Part shown: positions 36,047 to 44,320 of the stretch, one piece after another
Layout: every line of letters begins with the position of its first letter
Position numbering within the stretch: the stretch's first letter is position 1
Origin: Kordia sp. TARA_039_SRF
GTDB lineage: Bacteria; Bacteroidota; Bacteroidia; Flavobacteriales; Flavobacteriaceae
Direction of reading: 5' to 3'
Assembly (NCBI GenBank): GCA_006383075.2
Contig: SMNH02000003.1
Location: 178,496 to 242,495, forward strand
DNA: 64,000 nucleotides
Translations under genes and position numbers: made by a program
The notes under the pieces: model-generated
Database searches by the model: none
Seen by the model: the letters and a program-made list of their open reading frames with translations, nothing else
What the model was told of the DNA's origin: nothing

Positions 36047-36340
36047 ATGATAATTTCAAAATACTATTACATATTTCCATTGTTATTAACCATAGCTACC
36101 TATGTTCTCTTATTTAAAGAACAGAAGTTACGTAAGGAAAAACAAGAGTCAAAAGAGTATACTTGGTTAGTATATATTGGTGTTATTTTGGGAGTATTGC
36201 TAGCTTTTATGGGGATAAGTTATATGTTTTTTACGGAGCACTTTACCGAAATATTAAAAAGTATACTTTTATTGTTACATATTATATGGTTCTTAGGAAT
36301 CATACTATGGTATCGAAAACTAACAGATAGCATTATTTAG
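36047..36340 (+). CDS. Small three-helix membrane protein
   Basis: A 97-residue protein with three predicted membrane segments: YYYIFPLLLTIATYVLLF (about 6-23), TWLVYIGVILGVLLAFMGIS (about 39-60) and SILLLLHIIWFLGIILWY (about 72-90), separated by a Lys/Glu-rich loop and a short acidic loop. It starts 14 bp after the preceding lipoprotein gene and is surely co-transcribed. Size and topology resemble bacteriocin immunity proteins, but this is only a resemblance. Confidence 0.65.
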   Translation: MIISKYYYIFPLLLTIATYVLLFKEQKLRKEKQESKEYTWLVYIGVILGVLLAFMGISYMFFTEHFTEILKSILLLLHIIWFLGIILWYRKLTDSII

Positions 36341-36344
36341 TCGA

Positions 36345-36548
36345 TAAAAAAACCAAACAATACATTCTCACAAATATTGCTTGGGTTTCGGCTAACTTTT
36401 ATAACATTTTACTAACTACATACGATTAGCGTATGTGTCTTTGCTAACTTTTACATTGCAAATATCGGCATAACAGTTTATGTGTTTTTATTTATGTTTT
36501 AAATGATATATATAAGTGTATTTTATGTGTTTGGTGGTGTATTGGAAG
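36345..36548. repeat. Non-coding copy of icd flanking sequences
   Basis: 36445-36548 is the right copy of the direct repeat at 34409-34510. To its left, 36345-36420 loosely resembles the icd downstream flank (32787-32868): an A run with a weak hairpin, then GCTAAC, an AT-rich stretch and TACTAACTAC in both. Thus the icd 3' flank and 5' flank seem to be joined here with no icd gene between them. The second half of this similarity is strong, the first half moderate. Confidence 0.55.
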
Positions 36549-36565
36549 TCAGTGTGTTATGTGAT

Positions 36566-37138
36566 TTATTCTTCGCGTTTGGTACATGAAATTTTCCAAA
36601 AAGGAAAACTCATGGTCTCTTTTGGGTCTACCCATTCACCTATCCATTTGTAACCAGTATCGGTGATGTCGTAAAACGTCAATCGTGAAAAACCATCCAT
36701 GCCATTCGGTGCCTTTTGGGGTTTGTAGAGAACAATTTTACCATCGGCTGTTTTGTTGCCTTTCCATGAACCCAATGTTGGAGTAGGCGTGGCAGAGGCA
36801 TAATAATGCACATACCATTGCAAACTATCTTTATGAAACTGTCGGATGCTGCCCGAATGCTTTCCGTCAGCTTTCAAAGTCTCATCTTGAATAGCCATGC
36901 CGTTCATAATATACTTAAACTTCCACGTCATTTTCACAGGTGTTGCCCACGAACCATCAGGGTTTCTACGCTCCGAATCGCAATCGCAAATGCCAATCAT
37001 CGGTTTAAAATCGTCTAATTGTTTAGGTGCTTTCGGGTTTTTAGTTCCATACGGATCTATTTCGGTAGGTTCGTGTTCGGTTTGCGCAATGGCAAAGGAA
37101 CTCAGAAATAACAGAAGCAGTGTGATTGTTTTCATCAA
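36566..37138 (-). CDS. Exported DUF1579-like protein
   Basis: The 190-residue product has a signal peptide (MMKTITLLLLFLSSFAIAQ). The mature protein reads LDDFKPMIGICDCDSERRNP, MTWKFKYIMNGMAIQDETLK, SIRQFHKDSLQWYVHYYASA and GYKWIGEWVDPKETMSFPFW, a pattern of a closed beta-barrel similar to DUF1579/lipocalin-like proteins. Function unknown; probably periplasmic. It stands alone on the minus strand. Confidence 0.75.
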   Translation of the reverse strand: MMKTITLLLLFLSSFAIAQTEHEPTEIDPYGTKNPKAPKQLDDFKPMIGICDCDSERRNPDGSWATPVKMTWKFKYIMNGMAIQDETLKADGKHSGSIRQFHKDSLQWYVHYYASATPTPTLGSWKGNKTADGKIVLYKPQKAPNGMDGFSRLTFYDITDTGYKWIGEWVDPKETMSFPFWKISCTKREE

Positions 37139-37275
37139 TACAAGGTTTTAATCTTAGGAAGATAGTGATTTTTTTGGTCTGTTGCTGTTTTAGTCGTGAG
37201 AATTGAGTCGTGAGTCGTGAGATTTTTTTTGTTGTTACGAGTGTTTCTTACAGCGATGCTTTTTGTGAGTTTTTT

Positions 37276-37408
37276 GAAGTGTCACTGCGAAGCGTAGCTG
37301 TAGCAGTCTTCAAGTTTCGAAGTTTAATTTTTTTATGAAAGATACAGATTGCCACGAATTCCAAAGAAATTCTCGCAAAGACGTTTCAAAAAATCGTAAA
37401 TCAAAAAT
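37276..37408. repeat. Dispersed repeat downstream of the second LytTR regulator
   Basis: It contains a block GTCACTGCGAAGCGTAGC with an extension to GCAGTCTT (37278-37308) and a block GAAATTCTCGCAAAGACG followed by TTTCAAAAAATCG (37366-37398). Both recur in inverted orientation at 38323-38408. The last bases (AATCGTAAATCAAAAATC) directly adjoin the stop codon of the regulator gene, and the same bases adjoin the stop codon of the kinase gene at 38435. Confidence 0.75.
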
Positions 37409-38161
37409 CTACTTCCGATGTATACTACTCAACACTTCCATAACTTCCACTTTTTTACGAACCGAAACAGGTACAGTGCTTTTATCTTTCAACAGTAAAT
37501 AACCACCATCCGTTTTGATAAACGCTTTGATGAATTGTAAATTGACCAAATGACTTTGATGTACACGCAGAAATTGATAATTGCTCAACATGTCCGAGAA
37601 GTATTTCAAGGTTTTGGTCACAAAAATTTTCTGTCCGTCTTGCAGGTAAAAAATAGTATTATTGCTATCCGATTCACAACGAATGATTTCATCCATACTT
37701 ACAATAATAATTTTGTCTAACGTGTGAAGTGAGATTTTGGTTGGCTTTTCATTTGGCGCGGCTAAGGTATCTTTTAAAATGTCCAAACGCTCTTTGTTTG
37801 GGTGAATTTGACCTTTGGCTTTTTCAATCGCGGTAGAAAGCTCTTCTTCCGAATAGGGTTTCAATACATAATCAATTGCCGCAAATTTAAAAGCTCTGAT
37901 GGCAAACTCGTCACTCGCAGTGACGAAAATAATCTTTGAGGTCAGATTTGGAAAGATTTCCAACACATCAAATCCAGAGCCATCACCCAACATAATATCT
38001 AAAAACAGAATATCAGGTTGCTGTTTACGCAACAATTTTGCCGTTTCCACTACGCTTGAAGCGGTTCCAATAATATTCAATTCAGGATGCAAGCGTTTGA
38101 TATCGTCGTGAAGCATTTGCAACGCCGCAGGAATATCGTCAACGATTATAGTAGTGAGCAT
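37409..38161 (-). CDS. LytTR-family response regulator (second system)
   Basis: I chose ATG 38161 (MLTTIIVDDIPAALQMLHDD), giving 250 residues. The longer frame to 38251 only translates repeat DNA, including a palindromic hairpin. Receiver domain at 1-120 with phospho-acceptor Asp in DILFLDIMLGDGSG and Lys in YVLKPYS; LytTR DNA-binding domain in the C-terminal 100 residues (DEIIRCESDSNNTIFYL, FLRVHQSHLVNLQFIKAF, STVPVSVRKKVEV). The kinase gene is upstream on the same strand, separated by 273 bp of repeat sequence, unlike the tightly packed first system (20494-24136). Confidence 0.93.
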   Translation of the reverse strand: MLTTIIVDDIPAALQMLHDDIKRLHPELNIIGTASSVVETAKLLRKQQPDILFLDIMLGDGSGFDVLEIFPNLTSKIIFVTASDEFAIRAFKFAAIDYVLKPYSEEELSTAIEKAKGQIHPNKERLDILKDTLAAPNEKPTKISLHTLDKIIIVSMDEIIRCESDSNNTIFYLQDGQKIFVTKTLKYFSDMLSNYQFLRVHQSHLVNLQFIKAFIKTDGGYLLLKDKSTVPVSVRKKVEVMEVLSSIHRK

Positions 38162-38206
38162 ATTTTTAGGTATTAGGTGTTGGGTTTTAGGTGTTCTTTG
38201 TCTTTT

Positions 38207-38231
38207 GTCATTCCTGCGTAGGCAGGAATCT
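38207..38231. repeat. Short palindromic hairpin between kinase and regulator
   Basis: GTC, then an 8-bp perfect stem ATTCCTGC/GCAGGAAT with loop GTAG, then CT. It resembles the pentaloop hairpin units elsewhere in the window in its outer bases (GTCATTC...GAATCT). Confidence 0.7.
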
Positions 38232-38322
38232 ATATACTTTTCATGAATCACTCAAAGCATATTTCTTGTTTCAAGCTTAAATATAACAATCAAAATGCAA
38301 AAAGCTAGTTGATGACTTTGAA

Positions 38323-38433
38323 TTTTTTTGAAACGTCTTTGCGAGAATTTCAAAGAAAAAATACACTTCGATACTAAAAGACTGCCGCGGCTACGCCTCG
38401 CAGTGACGTTTCAATAATCGTAAATCAAAAATC
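38323..38433. repeat. Inverted copy of the 37276-37408 repeat
   Basis: It starts with TTTTTTTGAAACGTCTTTGC and runs on to GAGAATTTC; 28 bases are a perfect inverted match to the region around 37366-37393. A second block (CTGCCGCGGCTACGCCTCGC) is an inverted copy of 37278-37308 with a few transitions. It ends with GACGTTTCAA then AATCGTAAATCAAAAATC in direct orientation. It lies within the 273-bp gap of the kinase/regulator pair. Confidence 0.75.
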
Positions 38434-38434
38434 C

Positions 38435-41400
38435 CTAAAACTCAGTTTCTAACGGAATCTTAAACGAAATTTTTGTTCCGGTTGCTCCTTCTTTTGATAC
38501 ATCTTGAATTGTTAAGGTGTTTTTTCCCGCTAAGGATTCTATGCGTTCTTTCGTCACTTGCAACGCCATAGATTGATGATCGGTTTTCGGTTTGTTTTGT
38601 TGCGATTGTTGAATGCCAATGCCGTTGTCGGTTATAGTAGCGTATAAAAAGTTAGTGTCTGTTTTAAACGTAACACTCAGTGTGCCTTCTCGTTGCAACG
38701 GTTTTATTCCGTGTCGTATTGCATTTTCCACAAACGGCTGAATCAACATGGGCGGAATGAGGACTTCTTCTGGGTCTAAATCTGATGTCACATCAACAGT
38801 ATAGGTAAAATCCTGACTCGCCATCAAGCGTTCTACTTCAATATAGTTTTTAAGCGTTTTTACTTCTTGCGCAAGTGTAATGCTATCTTTTCTTGAATTT
38901 GTCAACGTTTCTCGGAGCAGTACGGCAAAGGTATTGATGGTTTTGTCCATCTTTGAAATGTCGTTTCGACTCATCCCTTTAATACCGTTCAACACATTGA
39001 AAATAAAGTGCGGATTCATCTGTAAACGCAAGGCTTTTTGCTCTAGCGAAAGCAAGTGATTTTCCAATTGCAAACGCTCACGAATCGCGCGGTTTTTAGC
39101 CTTTACACGTTTGATGTAATTGTAAATAATAAAAGCAACAATCAATCCGAGAATCGTCCATAAAAGGTTTTTAAACCATGTTTTTTTATACAACGGTTGA
39201 ATGACGTGAAAGTTAAAGCCTATCGGTTCACTTTCCAACCAATCTTTGTTACGTGATTGTGCCATAAACGTATGGTCGCCAAAATCTAAATCGCCAAACG
39301 TAATTTTACTTTCTGCATTCCACGGACTCCATTTATTATCGTCAAATTTGTAACGGTACACAATCGCTTCTGGATTGTCCAAATCGACTGTACGAAACTG
39401 AAACGCCAAATCATTTTCATCTTCGGTAAGTTGCAATTGCTTGTCGGAATTTGTCCAATCTTGTAAATCAATCGAATCCAAAATTTGGTAGGCAACTTCA
39501 ATGTTTTCAAAGTGTATTTGTGGTTTTTCGCTTTCTTGTGTCGCAATAGAAGGCGTGTATTTGGTAAGTCCGTAAATAGTACCAAACCATAAGTTTCCTT
39601 CTGCGTCTTTTGCGGTAGCATTGTGACAGGTTTCAATACCTAAAAAACCATCGTTTTCGCCATAATGAATCACGTTTTGAATTTCATTTTTCTTATCCAA
39701 CGTAATTTGATCCACGCCGCGTTCACTTCCTGCCCATAAATCACCGTTAGTGTCAAAAATCAATTGGTAAATATTGTCAGAATAGAGGTCTTTTTTTCCT
39801 TGTAAGGGTTTAAATTCAAAGTCTTTCGACAGATAGGAAAACCAAATTCCTTTTCCAAACGTGCCCAAATACATATCGTAATTGTGAAAACGAATGGTGC
39901 CAATCGTGACTTCACTTCCGGTTACTTTTTCATAACTGAAGTGCGTAACTTCATCATTTTTGATATAGCCTACATGTCCTTTGCTCGTGGCGTACCAAAT
40001 ACGTCCGGTTTCATCACGTGCCAAATCGCGAATGCTCACATCTTTGATGCCGTCTTCTGTTCCAAATGTTTTTAGATTGTATATTTTTTTCTTTTCGTGA
40101 TTGTACTCAAAACGGGCAATTCCGTCCGCATACGTTGCAATCCACACTTGCGAACCGTAAATTTTTATCTTGCTAATCCAGTCGGAAGGCAGTCCAATAT
40201 CAGTCGTAATATACGCTTCGTAAACATCTTCAATTTTTTGAATTTCATAAGTTTTTTCATTGGTGGCAGTACTATCATACACCACGCTGTCGCGGATTTT
40301 TTTCTGATAGATATAAATTCCTTTCCCTTCAGTTCCTGCCCAAATTCTTCCTTCGTTATCGTTGGTGAGTGTTTTTACCTTTTTGTTAAGATAGTTGCTC
40401 GTTTCTCTTTCTTGATGAATACCTGTGGAATCTATTTTGGTCAAGCCAGATTCTGCTGTCGAAACCCACAATGCGTCGTTTACATGATGCAACGCGTAAA
40501 TTCGATTGGCAACCAAACCGTTGTCTTTCGTATAATGTCGAAAATTATTCTTTTCAAACTTAAACAATCCGCCGCCAGAAGAACCAATCCACACATTGTT
40601 TTGGCGATCTTTAAACACTGTTCGGATGTTGTAAACGGACAAACCATTACTTTTAGAAATTGGTTTTTCGTCAATATTATCGGTAAGATTGATGCGTTTG
40701 ATGCCCGAATTGGTTGTATTAATCCATAATTCGTCGCCGTTAATCACTTCAATACTGTTGATTTGTCGCGCTTCAGAAACTTCTTGAAAACCTGGTCTTT
40801 TTGGGTGAAATGAAAAAATGCCATCTACAAAACTCGCGGCAATAATTTGGTCTTTATACAACGTGAGCGATTTAAAGTCACTGTTGAATACTTTTTGAAA
40901 CGTTCCGTCAGCCGCCAAACGATTTGTTTTCCACAAACCACGACGCGAAGCAATCCAAAAGGAATTGCCGTCAAACAAAATGTCATTGATTTGCGTCGCA
41001 TTAAGCGTTGCATTGCAATCTACTTTTACAATTTCATTGTTGGAAGTGTATTGATAAATTCCTTCTTCGGTGGCTAAAAAGGATGTGTCTTTTGCAATTT
41101 CAATGTCATAGACTCGTGGCGCTTTGTATTCTGAAAAACTATTTTTTGTGCGAATGGCAAGACCTTGTCGCGTACCGATGTAGAGTTTATTTTTTTTAAA
41201 TTTTAATGCGTGAATGTAGTTGGACATCAGTCCATTCTTTTCATTCCAAACGGTAAACGATTTTCCGTCAAAACGTGCAATTCCGCCACCTTGTGTTCCA
41301 ATCCACAAATATCCCAGTTCATCCTGAACAATAGCATTTACTTGCGATTGCGGCAAACCATCTTTTAATGTATACGCACGCAGTTGATTGTTTTGAGAAA

Positions 41401-41464
41401 AGGAAAACCAACTTCCAAACACAAAAAATAAAATAAAAAGATGAATATGAGTGGGAACCTTCAT
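38435..41464 (-). CDS. Propeller-type sensor histidine kinase (second system)
   Basis: A 1009-residue membrane kinase. A signal sequence (ends WFSFSQ) precedes a periplasmic two-component-regulator propeller with many blades (LPQSQVNAIVQDELGYLWIG, NIRTVFKDRQNNVWIGSSGG, and others), then a Y_Y_Y domain (YRYKFDDNKWSPWNAES, FGDHTFMAQSRN) at about 690-745. The membrane helix is near 765 (NLLWTILGLIVAFIIYNYI). The His_kinase signature NPHFIFNVLNGIKGM is near 813 and the ATP-binding N box QPFVENAIRHGI near 914. It works with the LytTR regulator downstream. The sensed signal is unknown. Confidence 0.95.
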   Translation of the reverse strand: MKVPTHIHLFILFFVFGSWFSFSQNNQLRAYTLKDGLPQSQVNAIVQDELGYLWIGTQGGGIARFDGKSFTVWNEKNGLMSNYIHALKFKKNKLYIGTRQGLAIRTKNSFSEYKAPRVYDIEIAKDTSFLATEEGIYQYTSNNEIVKVDCNATLNATQINDILFDGNSFWIASRRGLWKTNRLAADGTFQKVFNSDFKSLTLYKDQIIAASFVDGIFSFHPKRPGFQEVSEARQINSIEVINGDELWINTTNSGIKRINLTDNIDEKPISKSNGLSVYNIRTVFKDRQNNVWIGSSGGGLFKFEKNNFRHYTKDNGLVANRIYALHHVNDALWVSTAESGLTKIDSTGIHQERETSNYLNKKVKTLTNDNEGRIWAGTEGKGIYIYQKKIRDSVVYDSTATNEKTYEIQKIEDVYEAYITTDIGLPSDWISKIKIYGSQVWIATYADGIARFEYNHEKKKIYNLKTFGTEDGIKDVSIRDLARDETGRIWYATSKGHVGYIKNDEVTHFSYEKVTGSEVTIGTIRFHNYDMYLGTFGKGIWFSYLSKDFEFKPLQGKKDLYSDNIYQLIFDTNGDLWAGSERGVDQITLDKKNEIQNVIHYGENDGFLGIETCHNATAKDAEGNLWFGTIYGLTKYTPSIATQESEKPQIHFENIEVAYQILDSIDLQDWTNSDKQLQLTEDENDLAFQFRTVDLDNPEAIVYRYKFDDNKWSPWNAESKITFGDLDFGDHTFMAQSRNKDWLESEPIGFNFHVIQPLYKKTWFKNLLWTILGLIVAFIIYNYIKRVKAKNRAIRERLQLENHLLSLEQKALRLQMNPHFIFNVLNGIKGMSRNDISKMDKTINTFAVLLRETLTNSRKDSITLAQEVKTLKNYIEVERLMASQDFTYTVDVTSDLDPEEVLIPPMLIQPFVENAIRHGIKPLQREGTLSVTFKTDTNFLYATITDNGIGIQQSQQNKPKTDHQSMALQVTKERIESLAGKNTLTIQDVSKEGATGTKISFKIPLETEF

Positions 41465-41476
41465 GTGTCTTTGAAA

Positions 41477-42313
41477 TTAATTGTTAGGGTTGTAATATTT
41501 TTTAGAAAATTCAGGTACCAATTTCGTGCCATCCCATTCGTAATAGCGAGACATACTTTTAGTCTTCGTCCACTCTGTCACTTCGTCAATAACTTCACTT
41601 TCTTCCTTAGTAAATAAAATAGCTATATTGCCAGTATTTGGATTTGGTTGAAAAGTAAAGGTTTCAGATTCATAATATAACGCATCACCATTCACGGATA
41701 GGTGTGCTACAAATACCATTTCATCAAGATTATTGATAAAGAAATATGTATTGCCGTTTTCCGCACCACAAGAATCTCCGTAATGCTTAATTTTTAAAAT
41801 ATACTGCACATTTTTTAAATCATGATTGCTTTCTATTAGTGCGCCAACATCTGCGCCTCTGAGTTGCATTGTATTTTCTGTATAGTTGCTAAAATCGTCG
41901 TCTTTTAGCAATCGGATAGCCAATTCTTCACCGTTTTTTTTGGAAAAACGTTTTGTGAAAAATATAGTATGTGTATTGTATGTTAGTGTTTTGTGTGCGA
42001 TAAATTGTCCTGGAATAAATCCTCTTAGGTTGTTGTATTCTACTTCATACCAAGGCGTTTTGTTGATGCCATTTTCAAAAATGACAGCTGTTTTTGCTAT
42101 AATTTTCACATTAAATCCTATACGCAATCGCGTGATTTCTTTAGAAGTGGTATTTGGTTTTTCTCGTAAATTGACATTGTCGCCAAATAGCGAATAGGTT
42201 TCATCGATGTTGAGTTCTTGAAAAACATTCAAATACACAGGTTCTTGCGCAGAAAGCTGATGTATGTTGATGAAAAGAATGAAAATTACCAAGTGTTTTG
42301 TAAACAAGCTCAT
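41477..42313 (-). CDS. Secreted protein with bacterial SH3 domain
   Basis: The 278-residue product has a signal peptide (MSLFTKHLVIFILFINIHQL, cut near SAQ) followed by an SH3b-like domain at about 38-105 (GDNVNLREKPNTTSKEITRL, TPWYEVEYNNLRGFIPGQFI). The C-terminal half is beta-rich with no recognised family. SH3b domains often bind cell-wall or peptide ligands, so a periplasmic role is likely. It ends 12 bp before the second kinase gene on the same strand, so it may be the first gene of that operon and an accessory factor of the sensor. Confidence 0.78.
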   Translation of the reverse strand: MSLFTKHLVIFILFINIHQLSAQEPVYLNVFQELNIDETYSLFGDNVNLREKPNTTSKEITRLRIGFNVKIIAKTAVIFENGINKTPWYEVEYNNLRGFIPGQFIAHKTLTYNTHTIFFTKRFSKKNGEELAIRLLKDDDFSNYTENTMQLRGADVGALIESNHDLKNVQYILKIKHYGDSCGAENGNTYFFINNLDEMVFVAHLSVNGDALYYESETFTFQPNPNTGNIAILFTKEESEVIDEVTEWTKTKSMSRYYEWDGTKLVPEFSKKYYNPNN

Positions 42314-42405
42314 AAGGCAAATATAGGTTAAAAATTGATTGTTAGTTGTTGGTGGTTTTTTTGTTTTTCGATGTGTTTGTGAGTGTTGTTATGTAAATTT
42401 AAAAT

Positions 42406-42515
42406 GTCATTTCGGTTGAAATCTTGGAGAGATTTTGTATCGAGAAATGCTTTGAAAATTATGTTTCTTAATATTTCTCGATACAAATTTGTTACACAAA
42501 TTCACTCGAAATGAC
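42406..42515. repeat. Dispersed inverted-repeat element (copy 2)
   Basis: It begins GTCATTTCGG and ends CACTCGAAATGAC, with inner blocks GATTTTGTATCGAGAAAT and ATTTCTCGATACAAATTT facing each other, so the roughly 110-bp element can fold on itself. A related full copy is at 60117-60245 and a partial one at 14625-14661. Confidence 0.75.
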
Positions 42516-42568
42516 GCCAGTGTTTCAAACCAACAAAGAACAAATCAACAAACAACGAATAACAAACA

Positions 42569-43618
42569 CTAAAGCTGTGTATAATAACGCTGATTCTCAA
42601 ACTCTGTACGCACGTACGATAACGGATTGTTGCGCTGCATCATTGGTTGTAATACACAAACCACAGTTGTTTTTCCTTTGATGATGACTTTTTGCCCAGA
42701 AGTGTAGGCTCTCCATCTAAATTTTTCCACGTCGATTCCCATGTCTTTGATGCGCTTGCTGTATTCTTCGTTAGCGTCAATCCAGTCCATAATTTCGTTG
42801 GCGTTGCTAAGTTTTGGAACATCTTCGTCATCTGGGAATTGAATTTCCCAACGGACAGGAATGTTAAACTTATACGAGAATGCTTCGCCAGGTTCGCCTT
42901 CTTCTTTGGTTCGGATTGCATCTAGCCAATGAATGTCTTCCAACGGATATTTACGAATGAATTGCTTTGACAAATCCACATTTCCAGGCGATTGCGCAGT
43001 TGGGTAATACCCGTAAAATACTTTTGCTAAGTAATGTTTTTGAAAGTTTCCGTTAAAAACTGTTGCGTGTGGAGTCGCAAATACTTTCGGTTGATGATTT
43101 GCTGTAAACGTTTGTCGCAATATCTGTAAGAGTTGTTTGTTTTTCCCCAATTCGGAAGTGTGGAATACCAATTTACTATCAGCGGAAAGCACGTTTTCTA
43201 GTTTTGGGAGTTTGTCCTCTTTCAAGCAATTTAACAAAGCTTCTTGTGATAAAAGTTCGCCATGAATCGTAGTTTCGAGCGATAATCCTTTTTTTGAATT
43301 TCCTTTGTTTACAATGTGAATTTCTTCAAAATCTTTTCCATCGTGATTTTTATTCAACCACGAAATAATTTCCTGAAGCGAAAATGCGTCATCCACAATA
43401 GTGTACTCTTGCGCTTCAAAATGTGCTTTGGCATCTTTATAATAGGTGCTTTCATCTTTGTCATATCCAGCAATAAACACGACTGATTGTTTTGCAATGC
43501 TAACTTCTTCGTCATTAATTGCGGTTAAATTTTCTTTTTTCTCTTCTGGGGAACATGCAAAAAACAATGTCAATACAAGTCCCATGAATGCGGTCATTTT
43601 GAATGTTCTTGTTTTCAT
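42569..43618 (-). CDS. Lipoprotein with possible degenerate DUF4347-like domain
   Basis: The 349-residue product has a lipoprotein signal (lipobox LFFAC, Cys 22). Residues about 45-190 have the strand/helix order of DUF4347 (caspase/gingipain-like fold): SVVFIAGYDKDESTYYKDAK, TIVDDAFSLQEIISWLNKN, FEEIHIVNKGNSKKGLSLE near 95-110 and SKLVFHTSELGKNKQLLQIL near 146-165. In DUF4347 the third element usually reads HIVSHG and the fourth has a GC pair; here they are HIVNKG and FHTSEL, so catalytic His and Cys seem absent. The remaining 150 residues (FSYKFNIPVRWEIQFPDDED onward) are unknown. The domain call is inference from pattern only. Confidence 0.65.
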   Translation of the reverse strand: MKTRTFKMTAFMGLVLTLFFACSPEEKKENLTAINDEEVSIAKQSVVFIAGYDKDESTYYKDAKAHFEAQEYTIVDDAFSLQEIISWLNKNHDGKDFEEIHIVNKGNSKKGLSLETTIHGELLSQEALLNCLKEDKLPKLENVLSADSKLVFHTSELGKNKQLLQILRQTFTANHQPKVFATPHATVFNGNFQKHYLAKVFYGYYPTAQSPGNVDLSKQFIRKYPLEDIHWLDAIRTKEEGEPGEAFSYKFNIPVRWEIQFPDDEDVPKLSNANEIMDWIDANEEYSKRIKDMGIDVEKFRWRAYTSGQKVIIKGKTTVVCVLQPMMQRNNPLSYVRTEFENQRYYTQL

Positions 43619-43694
43619 AGTAGTAGTATTTATAATTAGTAAATCCTTTAATATTTTAGTTTTTCAATCATTTAATCTTTCAGTTAGCACATAT

Positions 43695-43820
43695 AAAAAT
43701 CAGCTCGAATGTTTTTATTTTTTTGGATAAAAACGACTATCAGTATTGTTTTACTAACCCACTCTTCAATACGTTTGATAATCCTTTTTGACAGCCATCA
43801 AAAAGATTCAAGCTGATTTT
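43695..43820. repeat. 126-bp imperfect inverted repeat
   Basis: The outer arms (AAAATCAGCTCGAATGTTTT from 43696, and the reverse complement of 43801-43820) match with about three mismatches. Inner parts (TATCAGTATTG and CAATACGTTTGATA) also pair. It lies downstream of the small gene at 43846 and upstream of the DUF4347-like gene, possibly as a transcription-ending structure. Confidence 0.6.
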
Positions 43821-43845
43821 CCCAACTAACCAACCTAAACGTTCT

Positions 43846-44061
43846 TTATCTTGTTAATGTGATAGATGCTTTTTGTTTTACAGGTAATGCAATATGTTGT
43901 AAGCGCATGCGTTTTGCGAGTGTGGGACTAGAAATCCATTTTCCTTCTTGAAATAAATCGACTTTGTTGACTTTACCTTCTGCGTCAAATTGCAAGTTGA
44001 TTTTCGAGTACATGTCCAAATACTTTTGAATCATTTTTGTTACTGTTATATCGTACCACAT
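43846..44061 (-). CDS. Small protein of unknown function
   Basis: A 71-residue frame (ATG at 44061; an internal Met at residue 10 is an alternative start). The composition is normal for a coding region, with a clear pattern of KINLQFDAEGKVNKVDLFQE and a basic end (KQKASITLTR). No signal peptide. No family recognised. It is on the same strand as the downstream lipoprotein gene, 227 bp away, and divergent from the CBM9-like gene. Confidence 0.45.
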   Translation of the reverse strand: MWYDITVTKMIQKYLDMYSKINLQFDAEGKVNKVDLFQEGKWISSPTLAKRMRLQHIALPVKQKASITLTR

Positions 44062-44276
44062 GTTGTGTTGTTTTTAAATTACATTTCAAATGTAGTAGCT
44101 ACGAAGCGCTTTTTGGGAGTGGTTTTAGAATTCGTTGGCAGTAAACTAGAATTCGTAAAAATGTTTGCGAAAGTAGGGGAGAATTCAACTGATTTTTATT
44201 TTTTGCCTGTATTGAAACCGTCTTTTTCCTATGTGGAATTAGTTTTTAAACTCTTCTGTAACTGATTGAACCTAAA

Positions 44277-44284
44277 TAGTTTTG
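44277..44284 (+). promoter_or_regulatory. Probable -7 element of the CBM9-like gene
   Basis: TAGTTTTG fits TANNTTTG exactly; TCTG 18 bp upstream is a weak -33 box. It lies 36 bases before the ATG at 44321. Confidence 0.4.
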
Positions 44285-44320
44285 TGTCGGAAATAATATA
44301 ACCTAAAAACTAGAAAAATC

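Noticed and set aside
38162-38251. N-terminal extension of the second LytTR regulator
   Set aside because: It translates a palindromic repeat and low-complexity DNA; the receiver domain starts at the ATG at 38161.
40097-40729. 210-codon open frame on the plus strand inside the second kinase gene
   Set aside because: It is antisense to a well-supported kinase with conserved motifs and its translation has no recognisable domain.
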